Part shown: piece after piece, positions 53,701-62,142 of the stretch | Layout of the letters: the number at the start of each line of letters is the position of its first letter | Position numbering within the stretch: the stretch's first letter is position 1 | NCBI GenBank assembly: GCA_039990395.1 | Contig: JBDXFZ010000126.1 | Location: forward strand, 171,018 to 235,017 | Reading direction: 5' to 3' | Origin: CALINF01 sp039990395 | GTDB taxonomy: Bacteria > Pseudomonadota > Gammaproteobacteria > Pseudomonadales > Halieaceae | DNA: 64,000 nt | Translations under genes and position numbers: made by a program | The notes under the pieces: model-generated | What the model was told of the DNA's origin: nothing | What the model saw: the letters and a program-made list of their open reading frames with translations, nothing else | Database searches by the model: none

Positions 53701-55011
53701 CTACGCGGGCGTTTCGTCGTCTGGTTTTTCAACTTCGGGCGTCTCCACCACCGCAGGTATGGTAATCGCATTACCATCACGCTCGGCGCGATAGGCCGGC
53801 GACGTGATTTCAACGTTATGTCCATGAAACTCATCGAGAATATTGGCATGAAGGTTGGAATAAATACGCGGTAACTCCTCCGGCCTAAGCGTCCAACCGT
53901 TCACCTCGTAACTCACATAGTTATCATCAAGCGATGTCTGCAATACAAACGGCTCGGGCGTCATCGCAATATGCTCGGTCTTGGCGGCCGCGGCAACGAG
54001 CAAGGCGTTTACGGTTTGCCAGGGCACGTCGTAACCTATCGTGATGCCAGTGTGTACCAGCAAGCCTGTCTGACCCATATTTTTACTGTAATTAATGACG
54101 TTGTTTGAGAGCACCATGCTGTTAGGTATCGACACAATCACATTCTTTAATGTCTGAATACGCGTAACAAACGTGCTGCGCTCCACGACCCGGCCGCGCA
54201 CCTCAGACACCTCAACCTGGTCGCCCACCTTAAATGCTCGGGTATAGGTAATCACGATGCCTGCCACTACGTTGGCCACTGCAGTGGTGGAGCCCAAAGA
54301 CACCAGCACACCAACAAAAATGGAGATGCCCTGAAATGCCGGTGAACTCGACCCGGGAAGGTAGGGAAAGATAATCACGGCGGTAAGAACATAGATGAGC
54401 AGCTTTATAAGGCTGAAACTAGTCTCCGCCCACTCCGGATAGAAGTTCTTGAGGTGTATGCGGCGGGTACGAATACCTTCAAAGATTAGAGAGATAGTGC
54501 GAATAACAAAGCGAGTGACCAGCAAGATCACCGCTATTGTAATCAGGTTGGGCAAATAGCCGACAAATCCAGACCAGATATACTCCAACGCCGACGTCAC
54601 CAGAATTATCAGTCTGGCAGCCAGATTCATAGTCCAGTCAGAGGTCATCAACACCCCGATCAATCCCAGCAATACACACAGAGCCGACAGGGCACGACTT
54701 AACCAGCGCCACACCTCACACCAGAATGCCTTCATGTCCTCTGAGGACATCAAATCTTGCGCCTGCCAGCGCAGCGGGGCGAACTTGCTTTCCGGCAATG
54801 CTTCCATTCGCTTGACCCGACGGGTAATCAACAGCCGAATCAAAATAAACAGAGCGACAGCAAGCCCGATCACCGCAGCGGCTATACCCAGACGAATCAG
54901 CGGCTCCTGTGCATCCAAGCGATCAAAAAACGCGACCAAGGCGTTTATTTCCTCAACCGCTTCTGCGGCCTGCACGTTCAAGTCCTGCCCCGAGGGTATT
55001 GCGTCTTGCAC
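53701..55011 (-). CDS. MscS-family mechanosensitive ion channel
   Basis: 436-aa inner-membrane channel. Six or so hydrophobic segments are followed by the pore helix and beta domain: SLGSTTAVANVVAGIVITYTRAFKVGDQVEVSEV (in parts), then RTQTLKNV-type and IPNSMVLSNNVINYS. It is larger than MscS (286 aa) but much smaller than the MscK-like protein at the left edge. The C-terminal 20 residues are acidic and Pro-rich. Single gene, divergent from the DNA glycosylase gene. Confidence 0.92.
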   Translation of the reverse strand: MQDAIPSGQDLNVQAAEAVEEINALVAFFDRLDAQEPLIRLGIAAAVIGLAVALFILIRLLITRRVKRMEALPESKFAPLRWQAQDLMSSEDMKAFWCEVWRWLSRALSALCVLLGLIGVLMTSDWTMNLAARLIILVTSALEYIWSGFVGYLPNLITIAVILLVTRFVIRTISLIFEGIRTRRIHLKNFYPEWAETSFSLIKLLIYVLTAVIIFPYLPGSSSPAFQGISIFVGVLVSLGSTTAVANVVAGIVITYTRAFKVGDQVEVSEVRGRVVERSTFVTRIQTLKNVIVSIPNSMVLSNNVINYSKNMGQTGLLVHTGITIGYDVPWQTVNALLVAAAAKTEHIAMTPEPFVLQTSLDDNYVSYEVNGWTLRPEELPRIYSNLHANILDEFHGHNVEITSPAYRAERDGNAITIPAVVETPEVEKPDDETPA

Positions 55012-55161
55012 TGGCGTTTGCTCTTATACTATTCAATAGACCTTAAGCTTAGCAGCGAAACCCCTCCTCTACACCCTGCCTCAAGCCGATCAGAGGGCGA
55101 TTGATAGCAATCAGACCTATGACGAAAAGACCAAGTCGATAAAACCCGCTAGAATTACCCC

Positions 55162-55833
55162 ATGGCAAAATTCAAAGAAGTACAGGCACGCGCAAGCGAG
55201 CGAGTTGGCGGCAAAAGGGCCCTCATGGACTTAATGCCAAAGGTAAAAACTGCGCGCGCCGTAGCGGCAACCAAAAATGATCGTTGGCTGGCACAGATGA
55301 CACGCTGCGTCTTTCAGGCCGGGTTCGTGTGGCGGGTGGTCGATCATAAATGGGACGACTTCGAGGACGTTTTCTTTGGCTTTCCTCCCGAGAAGATTGT
55401 GCTACTGAGCCCGGAACAATTAGACAAGTTCAGCCAGAACCCCCGGATCATTCGAAATCGACAGAAAGTGCTCACCGTGCAGCACAATGCTCACTTCATT
55501 CAGAACGTAAGCAAAGAGTATGGCAGCTTTGGTAAGTTCGTGAGCCAGTGGCCAGAGGATGATTTGATCGGGCTATTTGCATACCTAAAAAAGCACGGCG
55601 CACGACTAGGCGGAATGAGCGGACAGCGCGTACTACGTAATATGGGTAAGGACACCTTCGTGGTTACAGGCGATGTTACGCGCTGCCTCATACAAGCCGG
55701 GCTGGATATAAAGCCGCAGCCCACAAGCCAGCGAGAGATGAAGCTTATCCAGAGCGCTTTTAATCACTGGCACGAGGAATCAGGTTTACCTTATGCCCAC
55801 ATTAGCAGGATCGCTGCATTGTCTATTGGCTAA
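55162..55833 (+). CDS. DNA-3-methyladenine glycosylase I-like protein
   Basis: 223-aa protein of the Tag (HhH-GPD-like) family that removes alkylated adenine from DNA to start base-excision repair. Matching features are the aromatic entry FQAGFVWRVVDHKWDDFEDVF, in parts, FGFPPEKIVLLSPEQL and FAYLKKHGARLGG. The typical zinc-binding Cys/His of E. coli Tag are not evident, so this is a divergent branch. ATG 55162 starts the alignment. Convergent with the TolC-OmpA gene; a terminator lies between them. Confidence 0.85.
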   Translation: MAKFKEVQARASERVGGKRALMDLMPKVKTARAVAATKNDRWLAQMTRCVFQAGFVWRVVDHKWDDFEDVFFGFPPEKIVLLSPEQLDKFSQNPRIIRNRQKVLTVQHNAHFIQNVSKEYGSFGKFVSQWPEDDLIGLFAYLKKHGARLGGMSGQRVLRNMGKDTFVVTGDVTRCLIQAGLDIKPQPTSQREMKLIQSAFNHWHEESGLPYAHISRIAALSIG

Positions 55834-55873
55834 CCCGCAAAGCTTTCTCACATTCCATCAACGCTGCGCGCAT

Positions 55874-55908
55874 AAAAAAAGGAGCCAGCTAAAAGCTCGC
55901 TCCTTCTT
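55874..55908 (-). terminator. Rho-independent terminator of the TolC-OmpA gene
   Basis: On the minus strand AAGGAGC-G-AGC / GCT-G-GCTCCTT forms a stem with a TTTT/A loop and is followed by a run of seven T. It lies 28 bp past the stop codon. Confidence 0.9.
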
Positions 55909-55935
55909 TGATTGCTCATCGCAACTACACAGAGT

Positions 55936-57804
55936 TTAGCCGCCGCGCAATATTAGCTCCACCCGGCGATTGGCTTCGCGCCCTTCGCGAGTTCCGTTAT
56001 CGCTGATTGGATGCTCTTCACCGAAGCCGATTGACTTGATCTGTTCTGGGCTAATCCCATGTTCTTTGATCAGCAAATCCATCACGTTCTTCGCCCGGCG
56101 ATCAGACAACCACTTATTGTACTCACTGGTACCGGTGTTATCCGTGTGACCTTCAACGATGGCTTGAACACCGGCGTTGTCCTTGAGTACCTGAGCTGCA
56201 GCAGCGATTTCCGCATCGAACATGCTGCGCACTACTGAGGAGTTCAGTTCGAACAAGACGTTCAGCTCAACAACAACAATGTTCTCTCCAGCATCGCGAT
56301 ACCGTGTGCTGCCCGCTGCCAGGCCTGCGACCGCTGCTACAGCCTGCATGTTATCGCCGCCGGAAACGCTGCTGCCATAGAGGTTCTGGAACAGAGCTTC
56401 TTTGTCAATCACTATCTCTTCGGGGGGCTCTGGAGGACACAAACCTTCACCATTAGGATCATCGCCACGAGTGAAGTCCAACTGCAGCTCGTCGAGCTTT
56501 TCCTGATTCAATCCTTCGACACTCATTGCCGAAAGTAAAATGCCCATATTGGATAGCGTTCGCGCCTTTGCGCCGAGCAGGTCAGTCTGCGCAGCAACAT
56601 ATGCGCGCTGCGTATCAAAATATTCGTTCTGGCTGTCGAGCAGGTCCAGCAAGGTACGTTGACCGATATCAAACTGGTCTCTATACGCTCTGCGCGTCTT
56701 ATCTTGCGACAAGCGGTTACGATCGAGGAAAAGCACTTGCTCTTCCAATGCAGTGATGTCGTTATAAGCGATCATGGTTTCCTGACGAACGTTCAGACAG
56801 GCCTGCTTCCGCTCTTCAATCGCAGAATTATACAGGTTGTAAAACTCACGCTTGCGCGCGCTATCGGAACCACCGCGGTACAGGTTGTACGTTAACACCA
56901 GCTCGATGGCTTCAATATCGTAGCGCCCGTCAAAACCGTCGGTGTCGTGTTCCACTTCATTACGATAGCGCAGGTCGAGGCGAGGCATCATGGGCGCGTT
57001 GGTTGCATTCAATGAAGACTGAACCGAACGTAAGTTCTCAATCGCCGCATCAATCACCGGGCTCTGGTCGTAGGCCATGTTCAATGCCGCCTGACGATCC
57101 GATGGGATCATGCTGCTGGGTACCGAGGGCATTGTTAAGCCTTTAGCCGGCACACTGCCTATTACGCGCTGAAAGCGCGTCTGCACATCGTGCAAGTTTG
57201 TCATTTCGGTTAGCAAGTTAGATTCTGCCAGTGCAATACGCGCATCTGCCTGTTCAAGATCCACACCCTGGCTCACACCGCCACCGGTTCGCTCTGCAAT
57301 ACGGTCGTAGATCTGGCGGTGTACTATGTAGTTGTCTTCAGCGGCCTTCACCAGCTGCTGATAACGAACCGTGTCAAAGTAGGCACGAGATGCCTCTAAC
57401 GCTATTTCCTCAGACGCACGCTGTAATTCGTAGTATTGAGACAACTTCTCGAAACCAAGCGCTTGCACTTGGTCACGTGTTTCAAAGCCGTCAAATAGCA
57501 TCTGTGTGATACTCAGCCGGGTGGCATCACGAGAGTAGTCACCAAAATCTACCAAGGGTGTCTCTCTTTCTTCTCGACCGACATCAGCTATAACGTCAAC
57601 GCTGGGCAGATAACCGCCTTGCGCCGCGCGCTGTGCTTCACGAGTTGCCTCGAAGTTGTACCAGGCCGCGTTCACGCGAGGGTTGGTCAATACAGCCTGC
57701 TTGACGGCCGCAGTGTAATCGGTAATGGGTTGTGCTGATGACTGTGTACTGAATACACCCATAGCTAACGCCACAGGTGCTAGCAAAGCTAGTTTCCTTT
57801 TCAT
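55936..57804 (-). CDS. TolC-family outer-membrane efflux protein fused to a C-terminal OmpA domain (LapE/AggA-like)
   Basis: 622 aa. Signal peptide about 1-24 (ending TQSSAQ). Residues about 28-455 are a TolC-type outer-membrane factor with two repeats (YTAAVKQAVLTNPRVNAAWY and SPVIDAAIENLRSVQSSLNA, in parts; FDIGQRTLLDLLDSQNEYF). A linker of about 50 residues follows, with PPEPPEE. Residues 506-622 are an OmpA/Pal peptidoglycan-binding domain: VLFELNSSVV, EGHTDNTGTSEYNKWLSDRR, GFGEEHPISDNGTREGREANRR, in parts. In Lap/Bpf systems the outer-membrane pore for the adhesin is a TolC homologue, and in Shewanella an OmpA-domain gene lies next to it. Here they are one protein. Divergent from lapG. 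Confidence 0.92.
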   Translation of the reverse strand: MKRKLALLAPVALAMGVFSTQSSAQPITDYTAAVKQAVLTNPRVNAAWYNFEATREAQRAAQGGYLPSVDVIADVGREERETPLVDFGDYSRDATRLSITQMLFDGFETRDQVQALGFEKLSQYYELQRASEEIALEASRAYFDTVRYQQLVKAAEDNYIVHRQIYDRIAERTGGGVSQGVDLEQADARIALAESNLLTEMTNLHDVQTRFQRVIGSVPAKGLTMPSVPSSMIPSDRQAALNMAYDQSPVIDAAIENLRSVQSSLNATNAPMMPRLDLRYRNEVEHDTDGFDGRYDIEAIELVLTYNLYRGGSDSARKREFYNLYNSAIEERKQACLNVRQETMIAYNDITALEEQVLFLDRNRLSQDKTRRAYRDQFDIGQRTLLDLLDSQNEYFDTQRAYVAAQTDLLGAKARTLSNMGILLSAMSVEGLNQEKLDELQLDFTRGDDPNGEGLCPPEPPEEIVIDKEALFQNLYGSSVSGGDNMQAVAAVAGLAAGSTRYRDAGENIVVVELNVLFELNSSVVRSMFDAEIAAAAQVLKDNAGVQAIVEGHTDNTGTSEYNKWLSDRRAKNVMDLLIKEHGISPEQIKSIGFGEEHPISDNGTREGREANRRVELILRGG

Positions 57805-57869
57805 GTCGGTCTTCCCTACCTAGTTAGTCCCAGTCGGATTTTGTAACTGCTGGGATCTGTAATCGTTTG

Positions 57870-57896
57870 AGTATAGGCCAAATCTCGAGTATGCAA
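57870..57896 (-). promoter_or_regulatory. Candidate sigma70 promoter for the TolC-OmpA gene
   Basis: On the minus strand TTGCAT (57896-57891) and a good -10 box TATACT (57875-57870) are 15 bp apart, a little short. The -10 lies 65 bp before the ATG at 57804, which has a GGGAAG-type ribosome-binding site. The call rests mainly on the -10 box. Confidence 0.4.
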
Positions 57897-58098
57897 GCCC
57901 GCCTAAGCAAAATACTATGAACTGGTTCACACAATCAGGCTTTCTAAATCCCCAATTGGGTCAAAAGGCACTAGCAATCATCAAATTTGGTCTACACTTC
58001 ATCGTTCTTTCAATGGATTGAAGCTACACACTTGGTATGCATGTCATTTTTCCAATTTTCCTAATATTTCCGCAAGTTAGCGTATTTTAGGCTATTTT

Positions 58099-58794
58099 TT
58101 GCGCACTTTAACAACAAAGTATTTTGCGGTGTTACTCAAACGGCTGGGCCGTTTGGCGCTGGCGGCACTGCTGGCACTCACTATTGGTGTGTCAGCGGTC
58201 GATCTGGATCGTATGCAGCAGCTCGCGCTGCAGCGATATGGTCAGGAAACCGCCGATATGGTGGCGCAGTGGCGTGCAATGATTACCGAGATTCAAGGGC
58301 TGCCCGAAGAACAGAAACTGGCCAAGGTGAATGATTTTTTCAATATGCGCATCCGCTGGGTACAGGATCCTCAAGCCTGGGGGCAAAAAGACTATTGGGC
58401 CACGCCACTAGAAACCATGGGCAAAAGAATGGGCGACTGCGAAGACTTCAGCATCGCGAAGTACGCCACACTGATTCTGGCAGGCGTAGATGTTAGCCGC
58501 CTGCGCATTACCTACGTTAAGGCTCAGATAGGTGGCCCCTACAGTAAAGTGCATGAAGCGCACATGGTGCTGGCGTACTACGCGTCGGCTGGCGCAGACC
58601 CTACGATTTTGGACAACCTCATTATGGAAATCAGGCCTGCCTCGCGCCGACCTGATCTCACACCAGTATTTGGTTTTAACAGTAAAGGCCTCTGGGTAGG
58701 CGGCGCGGCAGCTCCTGCTACCAAAGATCCCGGAGCCAAGCTCTCGCGCTGGCGAGATCTGTTACAGCGAGCCGCCGCCGACGGGCTGGGCTAA
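58099..58794 (+). CDS. lapG: LapG-like periplasmic cysteine protease (BTLCP family)
   Basis: About 231-aa bacterial transglutaminase-like cysteine protease that cleaves the N-terminal retention part of LapA-type adhesins to release them from the surface. The triad is Cys114 in GDCEDFSIAKY, His155 in HEAHMVLAYY and Asp172 in ILDNLIME. Asp113, Glu115 and Asp116 next to the Cys match the calcium-binding residues of known LapG. A signal peptide or anchor occupies about residues 11-33. The start may be TTG 58099 or GTG 58129; neither has a convincing ribosome-binding site. It is followed after 23 bp by lapD, the usual order. Confidence 0.93.
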   Translation: MRTLTTKYFAVLLKRLGRLALAALLALTIGVSAVDLDRMQQLALQRYGQETADMVAQWRAMITEIQGLPEEQKLAKVNDFFNMRIRWVQDPQAWGQKDYWATPLETMGKRMGDCEDFSIAKYATLILAGVDVSRLRITYVKAQIGGPYSKVHEAHMVLAYYASAGADPTILDNLIMEIRPASRRPDLTPVFGFNSKGLWVGGAAAPATKDPGAKLSRWRDLLQRAAADGLG

Positions 58795-58817
58795 GCAAAC
58801 ACACACGGAGCAACACT

Positions 58818-60734
58818 ATGTCACTTTTCAAACAACTCTGGCTCGCGGTTACCGTCATGCTTCTGCTGGTGTTTGGCGGCAGCTTTCTCGTTAGCAGCCT
58901 CTCGGCCAAGGCGTATCTCGAACAGCAGCTAACGATGAAGAATGCTGATAACGCGACAGCGCTGGCGTTGTCGCTTACGCAGCAGAACGCCGATATGGTG
59001 CTATTGGAGCTCACACTCTCTGCCCAGTTTGATACCGGATTTTACGAAATGATCCAGCTGGTTGACCCAGAGGGAAACGTGGCCATCTATCGTGTGGATG
59101 ATCAAATAGCTGATGATGCGCCGCAATGGTTTATGGATCTGCTGCCCATTGAGGTTGAACCCGGTGTCGCCTCGGTACAGAAGGGCTGGCAGCAGCTCGG
59201 AATGCTAACCCTGCGTAGCCATTCACGCTTTGCCTATGGTGAGCTCTGGCAGAGTACGCAAAAACTTGCTTTGGTGTTCTTCATCGCCCTCGTTGCTGCA
59301 GGGATCATTGGTAGCTATGTGCTAAAGCGCATCCTGCATCCGTTAGAAGACGTGGTAGATCAGGCCGAAGCCATCGGCAATAAGCGCTTTATTACTATCG
59401 ACGAACCCTATACCAAAGAGTTCAAACAGGTAGTGAATGCAATGAACCGGCTGTCTGATCGCATCAAGCAGATGCTGCGCGATGAAGCCAAACGGCTGGA
59501 AAAATGGCAACGCGAAGCCCATGTCGACAAGGTAACAGGCTTGATGAATCGCGAGCCATTCATGCAGTCGCTGGACGCCGCATTGGAAAGCGATGATGTG
59601 AACTCTACCGGCAGCCTGGCTCTTATACGCTTAGCTGGCCTTTCCAAGCTTAACCAGCGCTATGGACGTAGAGCTATTGACGGCATGCTGGCCGATATTG
59701 GCAAGGTACTAAACAAGATGGTGATTTCTCACAGTCGCTGGGCAGCTTCGCGCCTGAATGGCTCTGATTTTGCACTGCTCGCACCCAGAGCGATGGAGGC
59801 AAAAGAAGCGATAGAGGAAGCACAGAAGGCGATTTTTGAAGTACTGGAAAGCCGCAGTATGCATGAGGATGTAAAGCTACCCGCAGCAGCGACGATATTC
59901 GCACATGGCGATACCATCGGCGGATTGCTAACGCGTCTGGATGCCAGCTTGCTCAATTCAGACAACGCGGGTAACTCCGAGATCGCCCTTGCGCGTGATG
60001 GCGACATTCAATTGACTACGGTACGCGAGCAGATGGAGCAATGGCGCGAAACATTCCTGAAGGCGTTTCGCGACAACAGCTTTTCCCTTGTTGGCTTTCC
60101 AGTCATCAACAAAGACGGGGGACTCATCCACTATGAATCGCCTGTTCGCCTCAAGGTAGATGGCGAAGAGATGTTCGCAGGCAGGTTCCTGCCTTGGATT
60201 AATCGCCTGGAAATGTCTCACGACCTCGACAAAGAGGTAATTGAACTGGCGTTGCGCCAGATTGAAAAAGATGGCCAACCAATCTGCGTCAACCTCTCGG
60301 TTGCCTGCGTCGTGGAACCATCTTTTGTCAGCTGGATCAGCGAACGCCTCTCATCCCATGCCGACGCCGCCACCCACCTATGGATGGAAGTCGCCGAATC
60401 AATGGCCTTTAGGCATCTGGACAGCTTCAGAAAGCTGAGCACACGAGTAAAACAGTTCGGCTGTCATATCGGTATAGAGCACATGGGTCACCAGCTATCA
60501 GATATCGGCAAGCTATCGGATGTAGGTGTGGACTACCTCAAAGTCGATGCCAACTTCGTGCGCGGTATCGATGAAAATGCTGCTAACCAGACACTACTGC
60601 GCAACCTCTGCACAGTAGGGCACTCGATCGGCGTACTGGTAATCGGTGAAGGCGTGAGAACCGAAGAAGAGTGGACAACGCTAAAAGAGATTGGGGCAGA
60701 TGGTGCAACCGGGCCTGGTATTGAGCTGAGTTAA
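58818..60734 (+). CDS. lapD: LapD-like c-di-GMP receptor (HAMP, degenerate GGDEF-EAL)
   Basis: 638-aa inner-membrane receptor. Two membrane helices (about 7-29 and 150-169) flank a periplasmic LapD/MoxY-type domain. A HAMP region follows (about 170-225), then a GGDEF domain whose signature is NGSDF (314-318) and an EAL domain whose signature is ESP (440-442). The EAL metal site is also degraded (IEHMGH where DDFG is expected), while c-di-GMP contacts such as YLKVD and GEGV remain. This fits a non-catalytic receptor that, when bound to c-di-GMP, holds LapG at the periplasmic face and protects the adhesin. Co-transcribed with lapG. Confidence 0.95.
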   Translation: MSLFKQLWLAVTVMLLLVFGGSFLVSSLSAKAYLEQQLTMKNADNATALALSLTQQNADMVLLELTLSAQFDTGFYEMIQLVDPEGNVAIYRVDDQIADDAPQWFMDLLPIEVEPGVASVQKGWQQLGMLTLRSHSRFAYGELWQSTQKLALVFFIALVAAGIIGSYVLKRILHPLEDVVDQAEAIGNKRFITIDEPYTKEFKQVVNAMNRLSDRIKQMLRDEAKRLEKWQREAHVDKVTGLMNREPFMQSLDAALESDDVNSTGSLALIRLAGLSKLNQRYGRRAIDGMLADIGKVLNKMVISHSRWAASRLNGSDFALLAPRAMEAKEAIEEAQKAIFEVLESRSMHEDVKLPAAATIFAHGDTIGGLLTRLDASLLNSDNAGNSEIALARDGDIQLTTVREQMEQWRETFLKAFRDNSFSLVGFPVINKDGGLIHYESPVRLKVDGEEMFAGRFLPWINRLEMSHDLDKEVIELALRQIEKDGQPICVNLSVACVVEPSFVSWISERLSSHADAATHLWMEVAESMAFRHLDSFRKLSTRVKQFGCHIGIEHMGHQLSDIGKLSDVGVDYLKVDANFVRGIDENAANQTLLRNLCTVGHSIGVLVIGEGVRTEEEWTTLKEIGADGATGPGIELS

Positions 60735-60776
60735 TCCCTTTTGGTCAGACTCGGCTGAAACTCTCACTAGCGCTAG

Positions 60777-60804
60777 GCGCCAGCTCCTTTCGGGGCGCTG
60801 GCGC
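60777..60804 (+). terminator. Hairpin downstream of lapD
   Basis: GCGCCAGC and GCTGGCGC (8 bp, perfect) are separated by 12 bases that can pair further (TCC/GGG). It begins 43 bp after the lapD stop. There is no T-run after it, so factor-dependent termination or RNA stabilisation are alternatives to intrinsic termination. Confidence 0.5.
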
Positions 60805-61073
60805 ACTACTCTGATTCTCATCCTCACTCTCTTTTATATGAACGACCTTCTTGCAGCCGCCCGGCAGCAACTATGGTTGGATGGTTTAAAACCCCAACGC
60901 ATTTCCCAAAAAGGGACGTGACAATTACCAGCCATAACAAGAGCTAGACCAATCTCCTTGGCCACTTCTGGCTGAATTGGAATATCGCTTATGAGTCCTT
61001 TCTGGTGAGATAGTGTTCCATCGGCAGCCGGCTAAGATCGGCTGCAATAACACTCATCTCAACTCCACCATTA

Positions 61074-61090
61074 ATACGTCATTGACGTAT
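61074..61090. promoter_or_regulatory. 17-bp perfect palindrome upstream of the toxin-antitoxin pair
   Basis: ATACGTCA and TGACGTAT flank a single T, ending 7 bp before the toxin ATG at 61098. In type II modules the antitoxin binds such a site and represses its own operon, so this is the probable operator. Confidence 0.6.
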
Positions 61091-61097
61091 ATCCGAA

Positions 61098-61424
61098 ATG
61101 TATACCATAATTGAAACGCCGACGTTTAAAGAAAGCGCCGACAAACTCTGGTCAGATGATGAGCGATACGACTTCCTCGTATGGCTTGCCTCGAATCCAG
61201 AGTGTGGAGCGGTGATCCCTGGAAGCGGTGGCTGCAGAAAGGTTCGCTGGGCCAGCTCAGGTGCAGGTAAACGTGGTGGAGTGCGGATCATTTATTTTAA
61301 CAAACTGCAAAACGGTGAAATCTGGCTACTGCTGATGTACAAAAAAGCAGTTCTAGATACGATTCCCGCGCACATTCTCAAGGAGATAAGGAAGGCTGTA
61401 GATAATGACCAAGCCATCAACTAA
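61098..61424 (+). CDS. RelE/HigB-family type II toxin
   Basis: 108-aa RelE-superfamily protein, probably a translation-dependent mRNA interferase. The sequence starts MYTIIETPTFKESADKLW and has the family pattern GSGGCRKVRWASSGAGKRGG with basic residues, then RIIYFN and LLLMYKKAVLDTI. The order toxin-then-antitoxin is that of HigB/HigA-type modules. Its last 20 bases overlap the antitoxin gene, so both are made from one mRNA. Confidence 0.9.
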   Translation: MYTIIETPTFKESADKLWSDDERYDFLVWLASNPECGAVIPGSGGCRKVRWASSGAGKRGGVRIIYFNKLQNGEIWLLLMYKKAVLDTIPAHILKEIRKAVDNDQAIN

Positions 61425-61710
61425 GCAACCCGGTGAAGCACTCGGGAAAAAGCTACTTCAGTCCGTAAAAGAAATGCAGGCAGGGCAAGCTGCCCGTAAA
61501 ACAAAGGTAAAACCTAATGAGATAGCTGCAGCAAGGCTTAATACTGGACTTACCCAGGCGGAATTCGCCAAAGCATTGCAGATTTCCGCCAGAACGCTAC
61601 AGGAATGGGAGCAAGGTCGAAGACAGCCATCTGGGGCTGCAAAGGCACTTATACAGATTGCTTCTCGTCATCCGGATGTGATTACTGAGGAGTTTGAACT
61701 GACGAAATAA
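61405..61710 (+). CDS. HigA/NadS-like helix-turn-helix antitoxin
   Basis: 101-aa cytoplasmic antitoxin. The helix-turn-helix spans about residues 42-78: IAAARLNTGLTQAEFAKAL, then ISARTLQEWEQGRRQPSG. Proteins of this shape are called NadS or HigA-like antitoxins. It should neutralise the toxin encoded just upstream and bind the palindrome before the operon. The N-terminal 35 residues are Lys-rich and probably the toxin-binding or flexible part. Confidence 0.9.
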   Translation: MTKPSTKQPGEALGKKLLQSVKEMQAGQAARKTKVKPNEIAAARLNTGLTQAEFAKALQISARTLQEWEQGRRQPSGAAKALIQIASRHPDVITEEFELTK

Positions 61711-61758
61711 AATTCATTCTGCACCGACACCAAGTATCAATACAGTCGCACAACCATC

Positions 61759-62076
61759 CTAATCATCCCCAATCAAATCCAGATTACCGCTCAACTTGCT
61801 ACGCAACTGCTGACGGAACAGCATCTTCTCTTGCGCCGAATCAGGTAGGTCGGTAAACAGAATAACGCCCTTCTCCACCAGCACTTGCACCAGATCTTCT
61901 ACAACCCTCACAAAATCCTGATCGGTTGCATCCAATGTTGCGTTAGCTGACTGCAAGTTAGAGAGAAACTCACTCACATCAGGATGATCAGAAGAAAGCT
62001 CCTCATCAAACCCTGGTTGAGCACTCTGGCTAACCGCCACAATGCTGCCACTCTCATCCCGCTTTATATAAGGCAT
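61759..62076 (-). CDS. Small conserved protein of unknown function
   Basis: 105-aa acidic soluble protein beginning MPYIKRDESGSIVAVSQSAQPG. Similar small proteins in gammaproteobacteria are sometimes labelled tryptophan synthase beta-like, a name with no functional support. There is no signal peptide or membrane segment; the second half is helical (FVRVVEDLVQVLVEKGVI). It lies downstream of the adhesin gene on the same strand but beyond the adhesin terminator, so it probably has its own promoter. Confidence 0.8.
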   Translation of the reverse strand: MPYIKRDESGSIVAVSQSAQPGFDEELSSDHPDVSEFLSNLQSANATLDATDQDFVRVVEDLVQVLVEKGVILFTDLPDSAQEKMLFRQQLRSKLSGNLDLIGDD

Positions 62077-62088
62077 TACTCATTCCCC

Positions 62089-62122
62089 AAAAAAAATCCC
62101 CGGCACCGCTGGGTGCCGAGGA
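62089..62122 (-). terminator. Rho-independent terminator of the adhesin gene
   Basis: On the minus strand CCTCGGCACC / GGTGCCGGGG with loop CAGC is followed by a run of eight T. It lies about 20 bp after the adhesin stop codon. Confidence 0.9.
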
Positions 62123-62142
62123 TTGATCATAGCTCAGTTTAC

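Larger units (their letters stand above)
60735..61097. other. 363-bp interval between lapD and the toxin gene
   Basis: No intact gene was recognised. It holds a hairpin after lapD and the palindromic operator before the toxin gene (both listed). On the minus strand, 60834-61057, two overlapping frames read like a broken small protein (see findings). Confidence 0.5.
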
